Assembly: GCF_020687545.1 (NCBI RefSeq)
Contig: NZ_JAJEQX010000028.1
Location: 1-55,463 of the forward strand
DNA from: Ruminococcus turbiniformis
Lineage (GTDB): Bacteria > Bacillota > Clostridia > Lachnospirales > Lachnospiraceae
DNA: 55,463 nucleotides
Direction of reading: 5' to 3'
Each line of letters starts with the position of its first letter. The first letter of the stretch is position 1. The translations under genes and the position numbers were made by a program. Positions 50,467 to 55,463 of the stretch are shown one piece after another. The notes below the pieces were generated by a model that was not told where the DNA came from, searched no databases, and worked only from the letters and a program-made list of their open reading frames with translations.

Positions 50467-51009
50467 TCAAGAAAGGAAATCCTCGTCTTCTTCCGTTTCA
50501 AAATCTTCTGCTGCTGTGGTGCGTCCACCAAGGCTCTCCCCATCACGAAGTTTCTGGATATTGCCGAGTCCAGCTGCGATCCCACGGTTCCCGTTGGAGT
50601 TATATCCGTAGAAGGTCACACTGATCTTTCCATAACAGCCGGAATACACTTCGCTCTGATCCAGAATCGGCTGTACATGGGAATCCACCACCTGAGGGGC
50701 CTGACGGCTGTTCGCATTGAAGAAATAGCTGTTCGCATAAGCTTCATCATCCGGCCGATCGATATCACCATCCCGAAGAGGCAGCTTCAGATTGGTCGGG
50801 ATCTTCCCACCCCATTTGGAAATGGAGTCCTTCTTGGCCTGCTCTACGGCAGCTTTGATAGCGTTGATGGTTTTCGTGTCGCTCTTCGGAATAATAGCCG
50901 AGACACTATACTTGGGATCGCCGCCATTGACGGAATCCGGCTCCCAACAGTGCAGATAGGAAAAACGGCAGGGTACGATTACTTTTGTAGGGTTCATATT
51001 TTTAGACAT
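50467..51009 (-). CDS. DUF2815 ssDNA-binding protein
   Basis: A 180-residue protein of the DUF2815 family, a phage single-strand-binding protein: KVIVPCRFSYLHCWEPD, KYSVSAIIPKSDTKTINAIK, YSGCYGKISVTFYGYNSNGN and an acidic C-terminus (EDFETEEDEDFLS) as in SSBs. It lies just before the polymerase gene. RBS AAGGAGGACTAACCT. Confidence 0.9.
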   Translation of the reverse strand: MSKNMNPTKVIVPCRFSYLHCWEPDSVNGGDPKYSVSAIIPKSDTKTINAIKAAVEQAKKDSISKWGGKIPTNLKLPLRDGDIDRPDDEAYANSYFFNANSRQAPQVVDSHVQPILDQSEVYSGCYGKISVTFYGYNSNGNRGIAAGLGNIQKLRDGESLGGRTTAAEDFETEEDEDFLS

Positions 51010-51012
51010 AGG

Positions 51013-52143
51013 TTAGTCCTCCTTCTGAAAATCCGCTTCTGCGGTTGATGTTTGAATGGCTTCCCGCTTGTCCGACTCTGGTACAAGCGTTATCTTCCCA
51101 GCGGGCTTATACACCAAAGCGCCGAGGATACGGGCAAACTCCTTTTTGCCCATCAGGCGCTCCATGTCAGTGATGCCAAGCAGGGTGTGTTTATAAATAT
51201 CGGTATAGCCTGCGGCTTTTGCTGCTGCAGCGACCTCTTCTTCCGAGGTGTATTTCCGGTTACTCTTGCCCATCACCAGCTTGAAGCCGTTCCACTGCTT
51301 ATGATGGACGATGGCCTGATCTTGTGCGTAGGCGTATACATCAGCCGCCCATTTGGAAAGTTCGTCCGCTTGCTTCAGCACTTCAGAAATCTCATTGTCT
51401 GTAAGAAGCGCAGGCTCCTTAAACTCCATTTGCGCCAGCTTCAGATTTTCCTTGGCTCTTTGTCTGCAGATAAATCTTGCTTTGCAGAACCGACACCAGT
51501 TTCCGGCATTAAGGTCTCCCTCACCTTTCAGGGCCAGTTCCCCAGCAGGTCGCAGCACCTCATCTCCCCACGCTTTCAGATCCTCTGGAGCAATCTCCCA
51601 TGTACTGGAATTAGAAAGTCTCGGCTGAAAAATGGTCAGACGGACAGTTTCTACCGGGAAGAGCATCTCGGCCATATCGAGAATGCCAAGCCCATAGATC
51701 ATCAGCTGTGGATTTTTCTCCGCATACACCGGAACGCCTTTTCCCAGCTTCAGATCAATGATGTGTACCAGCTTGTCCGTCACGATCACCATATCCGCTG
51801 TGCCAAAGCAATCCGGCACATAATCAGAAACGTCCACCCTCTGTTCTACAGAGAAAATCGGATCAGGGCATTCCTTCCGGGCAGATTCGATCTCACCGAC
51901 TACGAAACTGACATAATCATCTACCGCTTCCAACAGGTCATCGGAATAGTAATCAGAGACCGGACGGCGAGTTTGCTGCTTCAGATGCTTTTTGATCAGA
52001 TGTTCTGCCAGTGCATGGCCAGCGGAACCTTCTGCCGCATAAGGACTCTCCTCATCCTGAAATACCTCGCCCAGCACCAGAGAGGGTGGGCAATGGATGA
52101 GGCGGTTTGCCGCCGATGGAGAGAACCTTGCATGAGCGCCCAT
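51013..52143 (-). CDS. DUF2800 Cas4-like nuclease
   Basis: A 376-residue PD-(D/E)XK nuclease: ARFSPSAANRLIHCPPSLVL and YAAEGSAGHALAEHLIKKHL with the first motif, CFGTADMVIVTDKLVHIIDL (D and K of the core), and a C-terminal Cys cluster (GNWCRFCKARFICRQRA) for an Fe-S or Zn site. It probably acts in phage recombination together with the ssDNA-binding protein. It overlaps the small gene upstream by 1 base. Confidence 0.92.
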   Translation of the reverse strand: MGAHARFSPSAANRLIHCPPSLVLGEVFQDEESPYAAEGSAGHALAEHLIKKHLKQQTRRPVSDYYSDDLLEAVDDYVSFVVGEIESARKECPDPIFSVEQRVDVSDYVPDCFGTADMVIVTDKLVHIIDLKLGKGVPVYAEKNPQLMIYGLGILDMAEMLFPVETVRLTIFQPRLSNSSTWEIAPEDLKAWGDEVLRPAGELALKGEGDLNAGNWCRFCKARFICRQRAKENLKLAQMEFKEPALLTDNEISEVLKQADELSKWAADVYAYAQDQAIVHHKQWNGFKLVMGKSNRKYTSEEEVAAAAKAAGYTDIYKHTLLGITDMERLMGKKEFARILGALVYKPAGKITLVPESDKREAIQTSTAEADFQKED

Positions 52144-52430
52144 CAGAGCGCCTCCGCATCAGCCATAAGGGCTGCATAGTTTTCCGGCTTCACGCCAGAG
52201 AGTTTCCCGGAATCGTATTTTAAAAGCAGCTCTTTCACTTCCCGGCGCTTTCCGGCCTGTGTCTTGGCTGCCAGAACTGCCCGTACTTCCTCAATGGAAA
52301 TTTCTTTCTTCTCTGGTTCAGCTGGAACAGCCATCTCTACTTTTTCATCCTTCTGATCTTTTGCCAAAGCACGGTAACCAGCGGCCAGCTTTTCATACCC
52401 TTCAGCGAGAGTCTTATAAATTTCATTCAT
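52143..52430 (-). CDS. Small phage protein of unknown function
   Basis: A 95-residue protein with an N-terminal coiled coil (YKTLAEGYEKLAAGYRALAK), a Pro/Glu-rich linker and a helical C-terminus (EEVRAVLAAKTQAGKRREVK). Automatic labels such as 'rRNA biogenesis protein' for such proteins are not supported. The ATG at 52430 is chosen over 52439 by distance to AAAGGA. Confidence 0.72.
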   Translation of the reverse strand: MNEIYKTLAEGYEKLAAGYRALAKDQKDEKVEMAVPAEPEKKEISIEEVRAVLAAKTQAGKRREVKELLLKYDSGKLSGVKPENYAALMADAEAL

Positions 52431-52445
52431 ATGTGACATCCTTTC

Positions 52446-52841
52446 TTAAGCAAATCTCAGTTTGTATACTGCCTGACGGAACGCATCCGTGATGCGGTCA
52501 TCAATCATCATGGTTTCCGGATAAATCCGGCTGCCATCATCAGAGTAGAGGCGTACCGGAATTCCCAGCTTGCTGGCATGCTCCAATTCAAACGCCATAC
52601 CATTACTGATTGTGCTTCCAAAAATCCACACCTCATCGCAGATCTTCATCAGTTCTACACCGAGCGTAATACCGAGAATCCGCTCATCCGGATCAGAATC
52701 CTTCAGAAACTGCGGATACATCAGATGCGGAACCACAGGGCAATATCCGCAACGAGCCGCAAACCGAGCATGAGCTTTCGCAAGCGCTACATTCCTCTCA
52801 ACATCACCACGATAGGGCGAACAAATAAAAACTTTCTTCAT
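52446..52841 (-). CDS. Nucleoside 2-deoxyribosyltransferase-like phage protein
   Basis: A 131-residue protein related to DUF4406/deoxyribosyltransferase-type proteins: KKVFICSPYRGDVERNVALA, GYCPVVPHLMYPQFL, IFGSTISNGMAFELEHASKL. Function in phages is unknown; it may act on nucleotides. The ATG at 52841 is supported by AGGTGA. Confidence 0.78.
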   Translation of the reverse strand: MKKVFICSPYRGDVERNVALAKAHARFAARCGYCPVVPHLMYPQFLKDSDPDERILGITLGVELMKICDEVWIFGSTISNGMAFELEHASKLGIPVRLYSDDGSRIYPETMMIDDRITDAFRQAVYKLRFA

Positions 52842-52895
52842 CGTCATTCACCTGTACCTTTCATAATCATTCGGGGGTGTTCCCGTAATCTGGAT

Positions 52896-53216
52896 TTAAT
52901 AGGGAGAAAATTGGGAAATGATACTGTTCATAACAGCAAGGTCATTTCCTTCCAAAGAGGGGGCCAGCCTTTTTAGAAGTTCTGCCTGTTCCGGTGAGAG
53001 CGTTTTCCGGTTTTGATGGTACCAATCTGCCACCTTCACACCGCCACCATATCTGCCACGAACTGTCTCAATTGGGTATGAACACGATAGTTCCTCAATA
53101 TCACGCCGGATGGTTTTCTCACTCACGCCAAACTCAGACGCCAGATTTTCTACTGTATCCTGGCGTCTGATGCACAGTGCATCGAAGATCGCCGTCCTTC
53201 GTTCATTGGGTCTCAT
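52896..53216 (-). CDS. DeoR/HTH_11-type transcriptional regulator
   Basis: A 106-residue regulator: N-terminal winged helix (RRQDTVENLASEFGVSEKTI, RRDIEELSCSYPIETVRGR, GGGVKVADW) and a helical tail without the WYL or effector domain. It heads the early operon and has AAGGAGGTGTGACACG upstream. It may control early genes. Confidence 0.85.
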   Translation of the reverse strand: MRPNERRTAIFDALCIRRQDTVENLASEFGVSEKTIRRDIEELSCSYPIETVRGRYGGGVKVADWYHQNRKTLSPEQAELLKRLAPSLEGNDLAVMNSIISQFSPY

Positions 53217-53371
53217 CGTGTCACACCTCCTTTCCCTTGCTCCGTGGCTTTAATTTATTGGTTAAACCGGACACCTTTTGACCGCTTTAAAAAACTTTTT
53301 CGCAAAAATTTTATCTACTCGTTTATTCTCCGTTTACATATAAAAAAGTGTAAAAAGTAGCTGATAGAAAT

Positions 53372-53421
53372 AAAAAAAGGATCAGAGCATAACTGTAAAC
53401 ATTTACAGTCAGCTCCGACCC
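53372..53421 (-). terminator. Strong terminator after the zinc-ribbon gene
   Basis: On the minus strand GGGTCGGAGC and GCTCTGATCC form an outer stem, ACTGTAAA and TTTACAGT an inner perfect stem with a 2-base loop, then seven T. Bases 53217-53371 have no gene and should contain the early promoter, which I cannot place with confidence. Confidence 0.85.
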
Positions 53422-53473
53422 TTATTGGTGACTATTGAATTGTCCCTACGGTCAGTCAGCTTTTCTATCTTCT

Positions 53474-53656
53474 TCATCCCATACGTTTCTGGGCTTTAGA
53501 TTTTTCTGTTTTTAATAAGTCCAGATAGGCTTTGTAAATCTTTCTGCATTTTGCACACTGAACAGAAATCGTAGCCTTGGTACGGTGATCTACCAATATT
53601 TCGCTACCACCACACCACGGACAGCTTAAATGGATATCCATTTGAAATTCTTCCAC
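53474..53656 (-). CDS. Small zinc-ribbon protein
   Basis: A 60-residue protein with CPWCGG and CAKCRK pairs (DIHLSCPWCGGSEILVDHR, SVQCAKCRKIYKAYLD). It is the single gene of a short transcript between an operator (53684-53703) and a strong terminator, so it may be the first gene controlled by the repressor. The start is GTG at 53656 (GGGGG 9 bases upstream); an internal ATG at 53641 is possible. Confidence 0.75.
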   Translation of the reverse strand: MEEFQMDIHLSCPWCGGSEILVDHRTKATISVQCAKCRKIYKAYLDLLKTEKSKAQKRMG

Positions 53657-53683
53657 TGTATCAATCCCCCTTCTTCATTTACT

Positions 53684-53703
53684 TGTTCGCTAACTAGCGA
53701 ACA
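53684..53703. promoter_or_regulatory. Palindromic operator, TGTTCGCTA-AC-TAGCGAACA
   Basis: A perfect inverted repeat with 9-base arms and a 2-base centre, 28 bases upstream of the zinc-ribbon start. A GTTCGC half-site recurs in the XRE control region near 55007. It is the best candidate for the prophage repressor operator. Confidence 0.7.
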
Positions 53704-53720
53704 TAAAGACTAAAAATTTT

Positions 53721-53742
53721 GCGGGCTTCTTAAGAAACCCGC
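53721..53742 (-). terminator. Terminator after immA
   Basis: Minus strand GCGGGTTTCTT/AAGAAGCCCGC, an almost perfect 11-base stem without a real loop, followed by AAAATTTTT. It lies 19 bases after the ImmA/IrrE gene stop. Confidence 0.8.
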
Positions 53743-53760
53743 CATATCCTTATAGGTGAA

Positions 53761-54549
53761 CTACTCCCTCATAAAACAAAGGACTTGCTGTGTCATACAA
53801 ATTTCTTGCCGAATAATCCCCAACTCTTTTAACCGGATCGTAGCTGCCTGAAAGGACACGTTAAAAATTTGTGAAACTGTATCCGCTTCAATATAGCATC
53901 TTTGAATTTCTTTTTTCTGAGAAAATCCTGGCTTTTGCCGGAGAGCCCTCACAAGTTTATGGACCATTGCCTTAGGCATTAAAATTGCGGAAGATAATGC
54001 ATTGGCCTGCCACTCCATCCACTCTTTGTCTGTCCAGACCGCCTGCTGTTCACAATTCATCTTTTTCGTATCAACCCTGCACTGTATCATTGCAGCTTCT
54101 TTTCTTTCACTCAACAGATCCATTAAAGTTATCTGATTAGGGTCATAAGCAAAGTATGGGGTATGTAAAAAAACATGGCTTGCTTCATGTCCCATTGTAA
54201 AACGATACCTATGTTCCTGATTTTCTTCTAAAAGAGTCCGGTCAATAATAATCGTATTGGCCCTGGCACTAATATACTCAGCCCGATTTTGAATAGGATC
54301 ATATACAGGAACTTTGTCCGTATTATTAAACACCGTCATTCCCAGATAGACACCGCAATGAGATAAATATTGGAAATCCTGATCTGCCCCCAGATAATCC
54401 TGGACAAAAAGATCTATATCTATCTCTTGCGGTGTTTGCATGGCGTCCGGGTTAAAATCTGATACTAAATTTTCTCCAATAATATCGATCTCCTTCCGGC
54501 TTAATACCGGAACCCCTGATCTCTTTCGAACAATTTCTGCTACATACAT
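53761..54549 (-). CDS. immA: ImmA/IrrE-type metallopeptidase
   Basis: A 262-residue zinc protease with the HExxH motif in YRFTMGHEASHVFLHTPYFA. Such proteases cleave the phage repressor after DNA damage or a signal. QANALSSAILMPKAMVHKLV and a C-terminal winged-helix-like part (YIEADTVSQIFNVSFQAATI) are usual for the family. It is the downstream partner of the XRE gene (10-base gap), in the same direction. The start is not preceded by a good ribosome site, which suggests translational coupling. Confidence 0.93.
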   Translation of the reverse strand: MYVAEIVRKRSGVPVLSRKEIDIIGENLVSDFNPDAMQTPQEIDIDLFVQDYLGADQDFQYLSHCGVYLGMTVFNNTDKVPVYDPIQNRAEYISARANTIIIDRTLLEENQEHRYRFTMGHEASHVFLHTPYFAYDPNQITLMDLLSERKEAAMIQCRVDTKKMNCEQQAVWTDKEWMEWQANALSSAILMPKAMVHKLVRALRQKPGFSQKKEIQRCYIEADTVSQIFNVSFQAATIRLKELGIIRQEICMTQQVLCFMRE

Positions 54550-54559
54550 AGATAGGCAC

Positions 54560-54928
54560 TTACCCCTTTCGCTTCTTCAGTTCTTCAACAAAATGCTTCC
54601 ATTCCTCTTCGCCAGCGTCCAAATCCCTGGCTGTACGCAGTGCCGCGCTCACATAATCTCGTTGCATAATATATTCCGGCAAATCTGGGGCAACAGCTTT
54701 TCTCTTCTTTCCAGCTAGATTAAGCATCTCATTTTTTTCTTCTTTTGTCAGTTCCAGAATATGAGCGAGTTGATTCAGCTTCTCAATGTCGAAAGGATTT
54801 CGCCTATCTTTTTCAACATCCGTAAGAAACGGTGCAGAGACTCCGAGCATATCCGCCATTTTTCTGATGGTTATCTTTTTCTCGATCCTCTTCCTGCTTA
54901 TAAAATCTCCAAAATTCGCATACGTCAT
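54560..54928 (-). CDS. XRE-family phage repressor
   Basis: A 122-residue protein with an N-terminal HTH_3 domain (RIEKKITIRKMADMLGVSAP, FLTDVEKDRRNPFDIEKLNQ) and a helical C-terminal part rich in Lys/Glu. With ImmA it forms the typical lysogeny switch. It is driven by the promoter at 55029-55057 and should bind the inverted repeats near it. The start is ATG at 54928 with AAAAGGTGAACGATT upstream. Confidence 0.92.
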   Translation of the reverse strand: MTYANFGDFISRKRIEKKITIRKMADMLGVSAPFLTDVEKDRRNPFDIEKLNQLAHILELTKEEKNEMLNLAGKKRKAVAPDLPEYIMQRDYVSAALRTARDLDAGEEEWKHFVEELKKRKG

Positions 54929-54989
54929 AATCGTTCACCTTTTCATCTCTTTCGTTCTTGTAGTCTTATTTTTACTCTTCTTCGTTCTT

Positions 54990-55057
54990 ATGTTAGCATT
55001 TATGCTTGTTCGCTTTTATGCTAACATGAGTATACAAAAAATACCGGGAGTTGTCAA
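54990..55057 (-). promoter_or_regulatory. Promoter and operator of the XRE/immA operon
   Basis: On the minus strand TTGACA (55057-55052), 17-base spacer, TATACT (55034-55029): a near-consensus sigma-A promoter. Just downstream ATGTTAGCAT and ATGCTAACAT (54990-54999, 55018-55027) form perfect 10-base inverted arms separated by 18 bases, with a GTTCGC half-site between them. A 9-base direct repeat TTCGTTCTT is at 54951 and 54981. The layout fits negative autoregulation. Confidence 0.75.
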
Positions 55058-55083
55058 TCACCAATATCAAAATGTTTCACCTT

Positions 55084-55323
55084 TTAATGCCAAGGCTGAT
55101 ATGGTGATTGACTCCCAGATGTCTGAGATGTGCAATTATTCTTTGAAAGATGCTGTTTTGCAGCTTCCCTGGTAGGGAAGATCCGGCTTTTGCGTAACTG
55201 GATACTGCCATTGTTGTCAAACCGAACAATATAAAAATCTGAGTTCTTACGAACTATGGTTACTTCTCGAAGAATTCGATTACTTTCAATGATGAAGGCT
55301 TTGGATCTTATTTCATATTCCAT
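55084..55323 (-). CDS. Small conserved protein of unknown function
   Basis: A 79-residue protein (EYEIRSKAFIIESNRILREV, SDFYIVRFDNNGSIQLRKSR, IFPTREAAKQHL) of a kind common in phages and mobile regions of Firmicutes; it looks like a small beta barrel with a helical tail. The ATG at 55323 lacks a strong ribosome site. It is upstream of the repressor promoter and may be the last gene of the prophage or belong to another element. Confidence 0.65.
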   Translation of the reverse strand: MEYEIRSKAFIIESNRILREVTIVRKNSDFYIVRFDNNGSIQLRKSRIFPTREAAKQHLSKNNCTSQTSGSQSPYQPWH

Positions 55324-55344
55324 ATAATCATTACGCTGCAATTT

Positions 55345-55428
55345 GCGCCGAGCAGCGGCCACTGGTGCGTTTGCCAGCGGCCACTCGGCGGAGCACAACG
55401 GCCACCCTTATTAAGGCTTTTCGATAGG
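55345..55428. repeat. GC-rich GGCCAC repeats at the right edge
   Basis: GCGGCCAC or ACGGCCAC is repeated three times (about 55355, 55376 and 55402) in a short GC-rich tract that contrasts with the AT-rich surroundings. Such tracts occur near ends of insertion sequences in gut Firmicutes, but no IS gene is visible within the window. Nothing else is seen up to 55463. Confidence 0.4.
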
Positions 55429-55463
55429 CTGAATGACAACAATGTAGTGCTTCGTTGCCCTCT

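Larger units (their letters stand above)
13889..55057 (-). mobile_element. Siphovirus prophage (HK97-type head), extent as visible
   Basis: From the repressor control region (about 55057) to the recombinases (13889) the genes follow the usual order of a temperate siphovirus: lysogeny, replication, late regulator, packaging, head, tail, lysis, integration. Attachment sites are not proved. Because cargo may lie between recombinases and the true end, the left boundary could be near 7617, at the methyltransferase fragment. All structural genes look intact, so the prophage may be functional. Confidence 0.85.

Noticed and set aside
51052..52179. Long plus-strand open frame of 375 codons
   Set aside because: It is antisense to the well-supported DUF2800 nuclease gene, has no ribosome site and encodes no recognisable domain.
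52143..52430. Label 'rRNA biogenesis protein' for the 95-aa gene
   Set aside because: The sequence shows only a coiled coil and a linker; nothing supports a ribosomal role in a phage early operon.
52896..53216. Reading the DeoR-type protein as the main phage repressor
   Set aside because: The XRE/ImmA pair with its operators is the better lysogeny switch; the DeoR-type gene heads the early operon and is more likely an early regulator.
55084..55398. 104-codon form of the small protein at the right edge
   Set aside because: The extra 25 residues come from the GC-rich repeat tract and have no family likeness; the ATG at 55323 begins the conserved part.
1..55463. CRISPR arrays, tRNA or rRNA genes
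   Set aside because: No regularly spaced direct repeats of CRISPR type, no cloverleaf and no rRNA-like sequence was recognised by eye; a dedicated scan was not possible.

Overview
The window looks like a chromosomal accessory region of a gut-type Firmicute, most likely Lachnospiraceae. Grounds: strong GGAGG ribosome binding sites, multi-recombinase operons of large serine recombinases, siphovirus genes of the kind common in Clostridia, an IS66 element, and C-terminal fragments of an rlmD/rumA-type 23S rRNA uracil methyltransferase. No rRNA, tRNA or CRISPR array was seen. The genus cannot be fixed from the sequence.

Layout, left to right (nearly everything is on the minus strand, so transcription runs right to left). 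(1) 1-2813: an IS66 element (tnpA, tnpB, tnpC) whose left end lies outside the window and whose right end cuts a gene. (2) 2810-4640: a two-gene module of unknown function, the second gene truncated by the IS66. (3) 4808-7617: a small cassette (96-aa protein, KilA-N protein, DUF4062 protein) bracketed by two different fragments of the 3' end of an rlmD-like gene, which look like relics of site-specific integration. (4) 7735-13830: an AT-rich four-gene module: DUF1413 protein, cytosine-5 DNA methyltransferase, an 874-aa protein with a MORC-like GHKL ATPase at the N-terminus and a histidine-kinase-like half at the C-terminus, and a 672-aa partner with a possible receiver-like segment. A promoter with overlapping palindromes sits in front. 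This is my main candidate for an uncharacterised anti-phage or regulatory system. (5) 13889-16840: a three-gene serine recombinase operon, probably the integration module of the prophage. (6) 16970-36206: late genes of a siphovirus with an HK97-type head (terminase, portal, ClpP-type protease, capsid, connectors, tail, tape measure, baseplate, receptor-binding protein, holin, amidase). Three cargo insertions interrupt it: AbiF with an upstream small RNA, a HEPN-like protein, and a SymE pair. (7) 36240-42310: accessory genes including an amidoligase/gamma-glutamylcyclotransferase pair and a ParB-methyltransferase fusion. (8) 42369-53216: a lone MazF, a late-type regulator and the replication module (SNF2 helicase, VRR-NUC, VapE-type primase/helicase, family A DNA polymerase, DUF2815 ssDNA-binding protein, Cas4-like DUF2800 nuclease). 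(9) 53474-55323: Zn-ribbon protein, ImmA/IrrE protease, XRE repressor and the control region, then a small conserved protein and GC-rich repeats at the edge.

How it fits together: the XRE/ImmA pair probably keeps lysogeny, with palindromic operators at 53684-53703 and 54990-55027. The replication block and the late block follow in the usual order, and the recombinases close the element. Cargo with its own promoters and often another base composition sits in the tail region and between the recombinases and the probable attachment site. A shared upstream element before the recombinase operon, the amidoligase operon and the 39675 gene suggests common control of these three transcripts.
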